Source of the DNA: Kiritimatiellota bacterium
GTDB taxonomy: Bacteria; Verrucomicrobiota; Lentisphaeria; Oligosphaerales; JAADHN01
NCBI GenBank assembly: GCA_013151865.1
Contig: JAADHN010000004.1
Location: 1-49,030, forward strand
Length of the DNA stretch: 49,030 nt
Direction: 5' to 3'
How positions within the stretch are numbered: the first letter of the stretch is position 1; each line of letters begins with the position of its first letter. Shown one piece after another: positions 14,691 through 23,824 of the stretch. The notes under the pieces are model-generated. The model had not been told where the DNA came from, did no database searches, and saw only the letters and a list, made by a program, of their open reading frames with translations. The position numbers and the translations under genes are program-made.

Positions 14691-16604
14691 ATGAAACGAC
14701 AACGAGCGGTCTGCAACGTTTCGTTCCCGGCGTGTGTCTGCCGAGTTGGTTTGGCTCTGGCGGCCTGGCTCTTCGCCGCATCCGTGTCTGGACAGCAGCA
14801 GATCACGTACGTCCGCGTCACGCCGGAAGGACTGTCTTCCACCTCTTCTGCTTCCACGTTCCGGCTGCTGTCGCCGGACGGGACGAAAGTGGTTTTCAAT
14901 CAAACGGGCGCGGACGGGAAATCCCACGTCTACTGCGTGCCGGCCGACGGCTCCGAATACCCGACCCACATTGGCGTTGGCGAAGATTTCGACACTCAAA
15001 GCCCGGCGGTATTCTGGGTGGATTCCGATGCTTCTGTGCTCGGCATAGACTACGAGCTGAACCCCGGCGGTCCGTTCACATACGACACGGTCGGCGGTGG
15101 GCGTTCTTATCTGTGCGGCCCAGGCCACGAAGGGACCACTGAAAGCGACGGGTGGACATTCTGGGGGTACGGCACCTCCTATTTTCTCTCCGGACCGTCC
15201 CGTACGGGGCCGCCGCTCACGGAGGACGGCTTCTACGCATTCGACCTTTCGGCCCGAAAATGGGGCTGGGAGTCGTATGTCAAAGACGGCCAGGAGTATT
15301 GGCGACCGACGGTCAATGTCGAAGGAAAAACACTGCTTTGGCGCGCCCACTTCACGGCGCCGGACCAAGACCCGGACGCCATCGTGTTCGGCGACGAGCA
15401 AACGGGATTCGACACGGACTCGGAGACCGTGCTGTTCAGCATCGCCGGCGACGGCTCGTCCGCGGTCGTGCTTTCCGGGCAACACGAAATCGAGTCGGGG
15501 TATTACGACGACTTTGGACAACCGTTTAAGAAAGTCGTATCCGACGCCTATGTCTGCCGCCCGGGCACCACAACGCAACTGTCCCTCAATGCGAACTACT
15601 GGGGCGGCGCCACAGTCAGCGGCGACGGACAGTGGGTGGCTTATACCGAGGACACCACAGTTGACTCGCATTGGCTCAATAACGAGGTGGTCGTTTCCAA
15701 GCTGGACGGCTCCCAGAAACAGGTCGTTTACACTCCCACGGAGGGTGGCCTCGACCTCTGGGGGATGGTGGACCCTGAATTTCCGGAGGAAAGTGTCTTT
15801 TGGGTTGGTACCGTAAGGGTCGTCGATATGAACGCCGACGGCAGTCGGGTTTTGTTCGAGTTCGAGGATGGTCCGATGCAACTGTACGTCGCCGACCGTG
15901 GTCGCGGTCTGACCGATACGGACTGGGGGCTGTATCGGATTCGTGCACCGGGCTTTTCCTCTGCCGCCTTCGGGATCGGCATCTCCAACGATGGCACGAA
16001 AGTGGCCTTCCTGCAGTTCGGAGATCCAAACGCGGACCCGGAAACGTCCTCAAGCAAGCTGTACATCTACGTGGCCACGATCCCGCTGCACCGTCAGGCC
16101 GGGGAGCCGGTTTTCCGGGTCGACCATCTCGGGGTGGTGACGGCCAAGGCCTACGCCACAGCACGCGCGGACTTCGCGGAGCATCTGCCGGCGGCGCCGG
16201 GCGTTTCCCTGGAACCGGGCGACGTACTGGCCCTGGCGCCGGACGGCAGCGGCGTGGTCCGGGCGGCGCGGTCGGACGCGAGCGGGGTGATCGGCGTGGT
16301 TTCCACCGCCCCGGGGATCTTGGGTGGGGTCTCCCAACAGAAAAACCGGCGGGGTACGGCGAGCGTGCGCGTCCCCGTGGCGATCGTTGGAATCGTTCCG
16401 GTGAAGGTTACGGCGGCCGACGGCCCCATCCGGCCGGGGGCGCTGCTGGGACTGTCACGGTCGGTTCCGGGTCGTCTCGGGGTGTTGAGCCCGATCTCGT
16501 TCGGCGGTCGCATGTTCGTTCCGGAGCAGGCAGTGGTCGGCAAGGCCCTCGAAGCCCTACAGGAAGGGGAGGGGACCCTCCGAGTCCGTTTGGTCGGTCA
16601 TTGA
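14691..16604 (+). CDS. Exported TolB-like propeller protein with shared C-terminal domain
   Basis: The protein has 637 residues. A start at 14691 (or 14685, two codons earlier) opens a signal peptide (VGLALAAWLFAASVSGQQ). Residues about 30-465 read as WD40/TolB-like propeller blades (LLSPDGTKVVFNQTGADGKSHVYCV, SGDGQWVAYTED, SNDGTKVAFLQF). After a strand-like linker (FRVDHLGVVTAKAYATARADFAEHLP) the C-terminal 145 residues repeat the fold of the preceding gene's tail: LEPGDVLAL, ASGVIGVVSTAPG, VPVAIVGIVPVKVT, GPIRPGALL, VGKALEALQEGEGTLRV. The two genes are 92 bases apart on the same strand, so this is a domain duplication with exchange of the front module. The role is probably extracellular display of a propeller; the ligand is unknown. 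The ribosome-binding site is weak. Confidence 0.75.
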   Translation: MKRQRAVCNVSFPACVCRVGLALAAWLFAASVSGQQQITYVRVTPEGLSSTSSASTFRLLSPDGTKVVFNQTGADGKSHVYCVPADGSEYPTHIGVGEDFDTQSPAVFWVDSDASVLGIDYELNPGGPFTYDTVGGGRSYLCGPGHEGTTESDGWTFWGYGTSYFLSGPSRTGPPLTEDGFYAFDLSARKWGWESYVKDGQEYWRPTVNVEGKTLLWRAHFTAPDQDPDAIVFGDEQTGFDTDSETVLFSIAGDGSSAVVLSGQHEIESGYYDDFGQPFKKVVSDAYVCRPGTTTQLSLNANYWGGATVSGDGQWVAYTEDTTVDSHWLNNEVVVSKLDGSQKQVVYTPTEGGLDLWGMVDPEFPEESVFWVGTVRVVDMNADGSRVLFEFEDGPMQLYVADRGRGLTDTDWGLYRIRAPGFSSAAFGIGISNDGTKVAFLQFGDPNADPETSSSKLYIYVATIPLHRQAGEPVFRVDHLGVVTAKAYATARADFAEHLPAAPGVSLEPGDVLALAPDGSGVVRAARSDASGVIGVVSTAPGILGGVSQQKNRRGTASVRVPVAIVGIVPVKVTAADGPIRPGALLGLSRSVPGRLGVLSPISFGGRMFVPEQAVVGKALEALQEGEGTLRVRLVGH

Positions 16605-17073
16605 TTCTGCACGAGTGACTCGCACGCTCGTCCGCTCCCCTCGACGGCCCTCCGCGCAATCTCCCTCCACCCCGGACGCGCGCGCTCCCCTGTCGCGCGC
16701 ATCCACACCACCGAAGCTCGTCGGAGTGCGCAAGTGGAACATGCGCATTGGACGGCTTGGGATCATTCTCCTGAGTCGCTTGCCGGGAGCTGCGGCTGTA
16801 TCGCCTGAGGAATCGCCCTCCACAAGTTGTCGCCCGGATCATCCGTTCGTTACAACTTGCGTGCCCCCGACTTTGCGCGGACGAGTACTGGGCCGCAGAA
16901 GATTTCGTCGTCGATGGGGCCGGAGTGCCGGGACTGGGTTGCGGACTTGCAAGGGCAGCGAGGATCGGTACGTTTACGGGTGGTTCGCGGCAGGCCTGTC
17001 CGGGCCCGCCGCCTTGATCGACGTCCCCGCACTCTGTGCCTGCTGGAGCGGTCGACTTTTTCGGAGATAGACC
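16605..17073. other. Non-coding stretch before the small helical gene
   Basis: About 470 bases follow the propeller gene. Frames are open here in several registers but their translations are Arg/Pro-rich and change register when compared with each other, and none has a ribosome-binding site; I see no gene. The last bases carry the GGAG (17063-17066) site of the small gene at 17074. No terminator hairpin with a T-run was found. Confidence 0.4.
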
Positions 17074-17295
17074 ATGGCCCTTTCCCCGCCAAAGAGCGGT
17101 CCGGAGCTGCTCGATCTATACTATCACGACATGCGAAGTCACCTGCTCGAGGTCGCCGCGGCCCTCGACCGAATCGAGCGTGCCGGCGGTGCGACCGACG
17201 ATCCCAGGCTCAGCCGTCTGCGGGCGGCCGGCCGGCTCGCATTGGGCGAGGACGCCGACCGCGCCCGGCGTTTTCTCGAACACCTGTCCGTGTGA
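17074..17295 (+). CDS. Small helical protein of unknown function
   Basis: The protein has 73 residues. GGAG lies 7 bases before the ATG, and the sequence is compact and protein-like: a helix with aromatic and acidic residues (LLDLYYHDMRSHLLEVAAALDRIE) followed by DDPRLSRLRAAGRLALGED and a third helix RARRFLEHL. It has no signal peptide, membrane segment or cysteine. It precedes a TatD/EboB-like hydrolase by 87 bases on the same strand and is likely co-transcribed with it. I have a vague recollection of similar small proteins next to such hydrolases but cannot name a family. Confidence 0.65.
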   Translation: MALSPPKSGPELLDLYYHDMRSHLLEVAAALDRIERAGGATDDPRLSRLRAAGRLALGEDADRARRFLEHLSV

Positions 17296-17382
17296 GCCCG
17301 TCGCAACTGCCTGCCGGCGGAATCGCAGCCCGCGCAATATCGTCCCCACAATGTCGAGCCGCCCGAAGATCCGGAGGGCCTC

Positions 17383-18198
17383 ATGCGCGTAATCGAACCG
17401 CACATCCACATGATCGCCCGAACGACGGCCGACTACGAGCGCATGGCCATGATGCACACCGTGGCATGCTGCGAGCCGGCATTCTGGGCCGGGTACGACC
17501 GGACGAGTCCCGCGGCCTTCTACGACTATTTCACGCACCTGACCACATTCGAGCCGCGCCGTGCGGCCCAGTATCTGATTCAGCACTACGCCTGGATTTG
17601 CATCAACCCGAAAGAGGCCGAAAACGTCGAGTTTTCGAAAGAGGTCATTTCCTTCATTCCCGAGTTCCTGGATAAGCCCAACGTACTGGGTGTCGGCGAA
17701 ATCGGTCTGAACCGGAACACGAAGAATGAAATGGCCGTGTTCGAAATGCAGGTCGAACTGGCCTTGGAACGGGGACAATTGATCTGGATTCACACGCCGC
17801 ACCTGGACGACAAACTCCGCGGTACTCGGATGATGCTCGATTATCTCGAGGGTCACGGCGGAATCGACCCGGAGCGGGTATGTTTCGATCATGCCGAGGA
17901 ACACACCATCGGCCCGATCCGGGACGCCGGCTTTTGGGCGGCCATGACGATTTATCCGGTGACCAAGAACTCGCCGTCCCGGGTGGTGGACGCGCTCGAG
18001 GTCTTCGGCGTGGACCGCATGTTGGTGGATGCCTCCGGAGACTGGGGGCCGTCGGACCCGGCCACGCTGCATCAGGCGTTGTTCGAGATGCGCCGCCGGG
18101 GCCACGACGAGGCCACGGTCGAGGCGGTCTTTTACGACAACCCGTGCCGTTTTCTCGGGCAGTGTCCCAAGTTCAAGCCGCGCCCGAGGACGGGCTGA
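17383..18198 (+). CDS. TatD-type metal-dependent hydrolase, EboB-like
   Basis: The protein has 271 residues. GGAGG lies 6-7 bases before the ATG. All TatD-superfamily metal ligands are visible in order: H7-I-H9, E106 in GVGEIGLNR, the histidines of WIHTPH and FDHAEEH, and the aspartate of LVDASGDWG. The sequence differs from DNA-repair TatD proteins in its long aromatic first third (YDYFTHLTTFEPRRAAQYLIQHYAWICINPKEAENVEF), which resembles the hydrolases called EboB in the ebo gene cluster that in other phyla accompanies a prenyltransferase and a dehydroquinate-synthase-like enzyme. None of those partners is in the window. A cytoplasmic hydrolase with two metal ions is expected; the substrate is unknown. 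Confidence 0.75.
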   Translation: MRVIEPHIHMIARTTADYERMAMMHTVACCEPAFWAGYDRTSPAAFYDYFTHLTTFEPRRAAQYLIQHYAWICINPKEAENVEFSKEVISFIPEFLDKPNVLGVGEIGLNRNTKNEMAVFEMQVELALERGQLIWIHTPHLDDKLRGTRMMLDYLEGHGGIDPERVCFDHAEEHTIGPIRDAGFWAAMTIYPVTKNSPSRVVDALEVFGVDRMLVDASGDWGPSDPATLHQALFEMRRRGHDEATVEAVFYDNPCRFLGQCPKFKPRPRTG

Positions 18199-18305
18199 CC
18201 ATCGAAAAACAACCGGCGGAATCATTGATGGGGGAATAAGTCGTCCGCGCACGTCCCTCCGTATTCCGCTTCGCCCCAAGCATCGGACCAGGGTCCCATA
18301 CAGTC

Positions 18306-20816
18306 ATGAAAACCTGGAAAACCATCTCGTGGCTTCTGGTGCTCGGCTTGGTTCTGTGGCTGCTGTACCCCTCTCGCACCCGCACCGCCGTCTCGGGCCG
18401 TCGAAACCGAGCCGGCGTGGTCGAGATCACCTATATGGGGCCGGGCGGGCCGATCAGCGGGGCCATGGCGGACGCGGTCCGGGCGTTCGAACGCGACAGC
18501 GAGGAAGCCCACGCCCGGGACCCGAGCCGTCCGATCTATCGCGTGGTTTCCGGGCAAAACGCCTCCCGGAACCAAACCGCCGATCCAACCCGTTTCTTGA
18601 TCAGCGTGGCCGGCGGTATGCCGCCGGACGTGATTTGGTTCGACCGGTACGCCGTTGCCGAATGGGCGGCCCGCGGCGCCTTTCAACCCCTGGACGGTTT
18701 TATCGCCAAAGACAAAGCCGCCGGGCTCGACGAAGTCCCGTGCGCCGAACGCTTTTACAAGTCCTGTTGGGATGAAGCCTGCTACCGGGGAAAGGTCTAC
18801 GGCATACCCACCTCCGTGGACGACCGTGCCCTGTTGTACAACAAGGACCTGCTCAAGCGGGCCGGACTGGTGAACGAGAACGGCGAGGCCCGTCCGCCGC
18901 GCGATTGGGACGAACTCAAGGAATACGCCGTAAGACTGACCGAGCGTGACGCTCGCGGGGAACTCAAGGTGGTGGGTTTCGCACCGCAATTCGGTAATAG
19001 TTGGCTGTATATGTACGGCTGGATGGCGGGCGGCGAGTTCATGTCTCGAGACGGGACGCGCTGCACGTTGAACTCGCCGCGAATCGTCGAGGCGCTTCGC
19101 TACATGACCGACGTCTACGACGCTATCGGCGGCTATGCCAAGGTCCAGGCCTTCCAGGCCGGTTTCCAGGGCGGCGAACTCGATCCGTTCATTCAAGGCA
19201 AGATCGCCATGAAGATCGACGGTTCCTGGCAGGTGCCTTTCCTGGCCGCTTATGGGCGCGATCTGGACTTTGGTGTGGCGCCGCCGCCGCTGCCTCGACA
19301 CGAAATCGCCAAAGGTCGCCGGACCGTCAGTTGGAACGGCGGTTGGGCGTACGCGATTCCGGCCAATGCCCTTCACAAACAGGCGGCCTGGGATTTTATC
19401 CGTTTCATGACCGGGCGAAGGGCGTTTCTGATCTGGATCGAGAGCGAACGCGAAATCGCCGAGGCCCAGGGCCGTCTTTACATTCCGCGTCAACTGCCGG
19501 TGAAAAAACTCAACGAGTTTGTGTTCGACAAGTACGTTTACAACAATCCGCGCGTCCCGGAGAACATCAAGGCGGCCTGTCGCGTTTTCAATCAACTGTT
19601 GCCGGAGGCTCGTTACCGACCCGTCACGCCGGTGGGGCAACTGTTGTGGAACGAGCACGTAACGGCCATGGAGGCCGCGCTCTACCATCGTTTGACCCCG
19701 AAAGCCGCGCTCGACCGGGGCGCCGCCGTCGTCCAACGCGAACTCGACCGCGTCCTGCACCCGGTCGAGGGCCGTCCGATCCGCTGGAAGTGGTTTTTCG
19801 CGTTTTACGCATTCTTGCTGGTCGCGGCCGGCGCGACGGTGTACGCCTGGGACACTCGGCCCCGCTTCCGCCGACGTCTCGGCAGGATGTTGGGTCTCCG
19901 CAAGCAGGCGGGTCGAGGTGTCATCGAAGGCGCCGGCGGCGGCTATCTGCGCGGACAGTGGCGGGCCGGCTGGCTGTGCGCCGCGCCGTGGATCGTCGGG
20001 TTCATTATCTTCGGAGGCGGGCCCATGCTGTTCTCGCTTTTGATCAGTTTCTGCGACTACGACATCCTGAACCCGCCCAAGTTCATCGGCCTGCACAGTT
20101 ATCGCTGGATGTTTGCCCACGACCGTCTCTTCTGGCTCTCGTTCCGCAATACGCTTTTTATGACCCTTGGCGTGCCGTTGAACATGGCCGCCGGTCTGGC
20201 CGTGGCCCTCCTGCTCAACCTGAAGATTCGCGGCATGGCCGTTTGGCGCACGTTCTTTTATCTTCCCGCCATCGTCCCCATGGTGGCTGCCAGCATCCTT
20301 TGGATCTGGATCTTCAACCCCCAGGGCGGACTCATCAACCTGGCGCTCCAGTCGGTCGGATTGAAAGGCCCGCTCTGGCTTCAATCCCCCCTTTGGAGCA
20401 AGCCGGCCATCATCGTCATGGGCTTGTGGGGCGCCGGCAGCAACATGATCATTTGGCTGGCGGGCCTCAAAGGGATTAATGAGCAGCTCTACGAAGCCGC
20501 CGCGCTCGACGGCGCCAATGCCTGGCAGCGCTTCTGCTATATCACCATTCCCCAGCTCACGCCGTACATCTTTTTCAACTTGGTGATGGGGATGATCGGC
20601 ACTTTTCAGATTTTCGGCCAGGCATTCATCATGACCCAGGGCGGCCCGGACAACTCGACCCTGTTCTATGTTTACCACTTGTTTAACAATGCGTTCCGCT
20701 ACGGGAACATGGGATACGCCGCCGCCATGGCCTGGGTCCTTTTCGTGGTGGTGCTCGGGGTCACGTTCGTGCAGCTCCGACTCTCGAAACGCTGGGTCTA
20801 CTACGAAGCGGGGTGA
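18306..20816 (+). CDS. ABC sugar transporter: solute-binding protein fused to permease (MalF-type)
   Basis: The protein has 836 residues. An N-terminal anchor helix (residues 7-20) places the next part outside the cell. Residues about 38-475 are a family 1 extracellular solute-binding domain (PPDVIWFDRYAVAEWAARGAF, KVYGIPTSVDDRALLYNKDLL, FIQGKIAMKIDGSWQV). A second membrane helix at about 495-516 returns the chain to the cytoplasm, followed by an Arg-rich linker (about 517-555) and a six-helix permease of the MalF/UgpA type with the EAA loop E730-AAALDGAN...P that docks on the ATPase. This topology is self-consistent. Separate binding protein and permease are the rule, so the fusion is unusual. 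No second permease (MalG type) and no ATPase follow, so those must be encoded elsewhere. Confidence 0.88.
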   Translation: MKTWKTISWLLVLGLVLWLLYPSRTRTAVSGRRNRAGVVEITYMGPGGPISGAMADAVRAFERDSEEAHARDPSRPIYRVVSGQNASRNQTADPTRFLISVAGGMPPDVIWFDRYAVAEWAARGAFQPLDGFIAKDKAAGLDEVPCAERFYKSCWDEACYRGKVYGIPTSVDDRALLYNKDLLKRAGLVNENGEARPPRDWDELKEYAVRLTERDARGELKVVGFAPQFGNSWLYMYGWMAGGEFMSRDGTRCTLNSPRIVEALRYMTDVYDAIGGYAKVQAFQAGFQGGELDPFIQGKIAMKIDGSWQVPFLAAYGRDLDFGVAPPPLPRHEIAKGRRTVSWNGGWAYAIPANALHKQAAWDFIRFMTGRRAFLIWIESEREIAEAQGRLYIPRQLPVKKLNEFVFDKYVYNNPRVPENIKAACRVFNQLLPEARYRPVTPVGQLLWNEHVTAMEAALYHRLTPKAALDRGAAVVQRELDRVLHPVEGRPIRWKWFFAFYAFLLVAAGATVYAWDTRPRFRRRLGRMLGLRKQAGRGVIEGAGGGYLRGQWRAGWLCAAPWIVGFIIFGGGPMLFSLLISFCDYDILNPPKFIGLHSYRWMFAHDRLFWLSFRNTLFMTLGVPLNMAAGLAVALLLNLKIRGMAVWRTFFYLPAIVPMVAASILWIWIFNPQGGLINLALQSVGLKGPLWLQSPLWSKPAIIVMGLWGAGSNMIIWLAGLKGINEQLYEAAALDGANAWQRFCYITIPQLTPYIFFNLVMGMIGTFQIFGQAFIMTQGGPDNSTLFYVYHLFNNAFRYGNMGYAAAMAWVLFVVVLGVTFVQLRLSKRWVYYEAG

Positions 20817-21091
20817 GCCGGGCCCCGTCCAACTCGACTGCACTCGTCGCTCCGTTGTACGGCTCGGACTCGCCCGTTGCGACGTGCCCATACCCGGTCG
20901 GCGTGGCTTTCGGACGGCCCCCCGAGGCCCTGCGGAGTGCGCAGTGCACAGTCGAGGGGACGGGACGACTCCCGGGACCGCGCAGAACGACGCACGAAGA
21001 GGCGGCTGGAAAACTCGGCTCGACAGATTCTCGCTCCCCGAAAATCGCGAAGCCGTTCGTCCGGTTCTGGAGCGGACTGTATTGGAGTGAC

Positions 21092-22327
21092 ATGCCCATG
21101 GCCCACATCCAGGATCGGTCCATTCCCCGGGTTTCGCCAAAAGCCCGCGAGTATGTCGGGGACGTCCTCGATTTCGGCTTCCACAATGCGCACTCGGTCG
21201 GGATGACGGCCCGGCTCGAGCAGCGCTTTGCCGAACGGATGGGCGCCAAGTACGGCATCGCCCATTGCAACGGCACAGCCACGCTCCAGTCCGCCTTGCT
21301 CGCCGCCGGCGTGGGCGTCGGCGATGAAGTCATCGTCCCGGCGTTCACGGTCTTTTCGACTCCGGCCGCGGCCCTGCAGTGCAATGCCGTGCCCGTGGTT
21401 GCCGATGTGGACCCCGAGACTTGGACCCTCGATCCGGAGGACGTCCGGCGCAAGATCACCCCCCGCACCAAGGCCGTCATTCCGGTCTCCATTTGCGGTC
21501 TCATGCCCGACATGGGTCCGCTCATGGAACTGGCCCGCGAACACGACCTGATCGTGATCGAAGACAATGCGCAGGGATACCTCTCCGAATACCATGGCCG
21601 CGTGGCCGGAGCGATCGGGCATTTCGCCAGTTTCAGTTTCCAGGCGTCGAAAACGGTCACGTGCGGCGACGGGGGCATTCTCATCTGTCGTGATCCGGAC
21701 CTGGCCTTGAAGGCGCGCCGGGCCGCGACCCTCGGCTTTCGCGACCTCTCCGTGACTCCCGGCGACAATGTGGTGGACGAGGAACTCCGCTGTCATCCCG
21801 ACTACCGTCGCCACTGTTCTCTGGGCTGGAACCAGCGCCTGCCCGAGATCGCCTGCGCCGTGGCCCTCGCCGAACTCGAGCGGGTCGAGGAACTGGTCGA
21901 GATGCGCTGTCTGTGCGCGGAGGCGTTTGCCGAGGTCGTCGACCGTTGCGACTGGCTCACCCCTCAACGCGTGCCCGAGGGATACCGGCACACGTATTGG
22001 ACATACCCGGTCAAAATCGAACGCGAGGACGTGGATTGGGCCGAGTTCCGCCGGACCTTCACGGCGTTGGGCGGCGACGGCTTTTACGGCGCCTACTGTC
22101 CCGTGCATCTGGAGGAGGTCTTCGAAAACCTGACCGTCGCCATCCGGGCCCGCCCGGAGCGCTACCCGCAGTGGACCGGAAACTGGCCCGACTACTCGCC
22201 GGGGCTGTGCCCCGCCTGGGAGCGCATCCAGCCCCGTATTGCCATGTTCAAAACCAACTACTTCGATACTGTCGAAGCCCGCCGCCAAGCTGTCGTGCTC
22301 GAACAGACCGTGCGCCGGTTCTCCTGA
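21092..22327 (+). CDS. DegT/DnrJ/EryC1/StrS-family PLP-dependent aminotransferase
   Basis: The protein has 411 residues; the ATG at 21092 (or 21098) follows GGAG at 21084-21087, whereas the longer frame from 20813 lacks a site and carries foreign-looking sequence. The fold type I aminotransferase signatures are clear: NGTATLQSALLAAGVG for phosphate binding, VIVPAFTVFSTPAAA, DVDPETWTLDPEDV, the PLP-ring Asp in VIEDNAQGY, and the Schiff-base lysine K187 in FQASKTVTCGDGG. These enzymes move an amino group to keto-sugars in nucleotide-sugar and antibiotic sugar pathways, or have PLP-dependent dehydratase roles. Here no sugar-nucleotide genes are close; the gene sits between the SBP-permease fusion and a MATE exporter, so its exact substrate is open. 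Confidence 0.9.
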   Translation: MPMAHIQDRSIPRVSPKAREYVGDVLDFGFHNAHSVGMTARLEQRFAERMGAKYGIAHCNGTATLQSALLAAGVGVGDEVIVPAFTVFSTPAAALQCNAVPVVADVDPETWTLDPEDVRRKITPRTKAVIPVSICGLMPDMGPLMELAREHDLIVIEDNAQGYLSEYHGRVAGAIGHFASFSFQASKTVTCGDGGILICRDPDLALKARRAATLGFRDLSVTPGDNVVDEELRCHPDYRRHCSLGWNQRLPEIACAVALAELERVEELVEMRCLCAEAFAEVVDRCDWLTPQRVPEGYRHTYWTYPVKIEREDVDWAEFRRTFTALGGDGFYGAYCPVHLEEVFENLTVAIRARPERYPQWTGNWPDYSPGLCPAWERIQPRIAMFKTNYFDTVEARRQAVVLEQTVRRFS

Positions 22328-22372
22328 GCCGGCGCGTTCCGCCCGCCCGCCCCCGAACCCGGAAGACCCAAC

Positions 22373-23824
22373 GTGCTTCCCAAACGCCTCAGAGCACATT
22401 TTCAGGACGACGGCGGCATCGGCGAGCTGTTGACCATCGCTTTCCCCATGTTCGTCAGTCAGGCGGCCGACACCATGATGATGTTCGCCGACCGCCTGTT
22501 CCTGGCGCGCCTGGGCAAGGAGTATATGGCTGCCGCCATGAGCGGCGGGATGACATGCTTCATGCTGCTGACCTTTTTCCTCGGGGTCATCGGCTACACC
22601 AACGCTCTGGTGGCCCAATACCTGGGCAGCGGGCGCAGGGAACGGTGCGGGGCGGCCGCGGGCCAGGGGCTGTTGTTTGCGGCGGTCGGATATCCTCTTG
22701 TACTGCTGGCCGCGCCGGCGGGAATGTGGCTGTTGCGCTCCGCCGGACACGATCCCCGCCAGTTCGTGCTCGAGACCGCCTACTTCGGCATCCTTGTCCG
22801 GTTCAGCTTCCTGTCGCTGCTGCGCTCCGCACTCGGGAGCTTCTTTTCCGGGATCGGACGCACCCGGGTCATCATGGCGGCAAGCATCACGGCCATGATC
22901 GTGAATGTTCTGTGCAACTATCTGCTCATTTTCGGCAAGTTCGGTTTCCCCGCTCTCGGCATCCGCGGTGCGGCTTACGGCACCGTGATCGGGGCGGTTG
23001 TGGGCGTGGTCATACTGGCCGCAGCCTACTTTTCCGCGAAGAATCGACGCGAATTCCGGACATGGCGCCGCCTGCGCCCGAACCTCGATATCGCCGGGCG
23101 CCTGTTGCGTTTCGGCCTGCCCTCGGGAACGGAGTTTTTCCTGAACATGACCGCATTCAACCTGTTTGTACAGATGATGTACTCTTATGGCCGGGACGTG
23201 GCCGCCGCAGTGACCATCACTTTCAATTGGGACATGGTGGCATTTATCCCCATCATCGGCATCGGCGTGGGGACCACCAGCCTTGTGGGACGCTACATGG
23301 GGGCGTGTCGTCCCCTCACCGCCGAGCGGGCCGCGTATTCCGGACTCAAGACGGCGTTGGGATACACCCTCGCCGTGTTGGTGCTGTTCGTGGCCGTGCC
23401 GGGGCTGCTCGTCGGCGTTTTCACTCCCCATGGACCGGGGCTCGACTACTCCGCCGTGGCGCCGCAGGCGGTGTTCATGGTACGCATGGCCAGTCTCTAC
23501 TTGATCAGCGACGCTCTGATGCTCGTGTTCGGCGGAGCGTTGCGCGGTGCAGGGGACACGCGCTGGGTCATGGCGGCCTCGGTCGCCTGTCATTGGCTGA
23601 TTACGGTGTCGACTTGGACGCAGATCAAAGTCCTCCGGCACCGCCCCGAGACGGTTTGGTGCGTTTTCGTCGGGCTGGTGACCGCCATGGGGCTTGTCTT
23701 CTGCCTGCGTTTCCGGGGCGGCAAGTGGAAGTCCTTGCGTGTCATCGAAGAAGTCCCATCCGCTTCGGTCCCGGTCTCCGGCGTCGCGCCGACCCTCCAC
23801 GATTTCCCGGAAACCGAGGTCTGA
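22373..23824 (+). CDS. MATE-family multidrug/antiporter
   Basis: The protein has 483 residues with about twelve hydrophobic segments, normal for MATE transporters. Translation starts at GTG 22373, with GGAAG 7 bases upstream. Family marks include FPMFVSQAADTMMMFADRLFL near residue 24, ALVAQYLGSGRR near residue 78, the mid-protein LRFGLPSGTEFFL, and the late VGTTSLVGRYMGA and GALRGAGDTRWVM. It exports cations or organic compounds in exchange for Na+ or H+. It follows the DegT gene after 45 bases and is probably co-transcribed, which hints at export of an amino-sugar-type product, but this is only inference from gene order. Confidence 0.92.
   Translation: MLPKRLRAHFQDDGGIGELLTIAFPMFVSQAADTMMMFADRLFLARLGKEYMAAAMSGGMTCFMLLTFFLGVIGYTNALVAQYLGSGRRERCGAAAGQGLLFAAVGYPLVLLAAPAGMWLLRSAGHDPRQFVLETAYFGILVRFSFLSLLRSALGSFFSGIGRTRVIMAASITAMIVNVLCNYLLIFGKFGFPALGIRGAAYGTVIGAVVGVVILAAAYFSAKNRREFRTWRRLRPNLDIAGRLLRFGLPSGTEFFLNMTAFNLFVQMMYSYGRDVAAAVTITFNWDMVAFIPIIGIGVGTTSLVGRYMGACRPLTAERAAYSGLKTALGYTLAVLVLFVAVPGLLVGVFTPHGPGLDYSAVAPQAVFMVRMASLYLISDALMLVFGGALRGAGDTRWVMAASVACHWLITVSTWTQIKVLRHRPETVWCVFVGLVTAMGLVFCLRFRGGKWKSLRVIEEVPSASVPVSGVAPTLHDFPETEV

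Noticed and set aside
20801-23800. Long minus-strand open frame of 999 codons
   Set aside because: It runs antisense across the DegT and MATE genes, which have clear family motifs; the antisense translation is His/Gly/Arg-rich noise.
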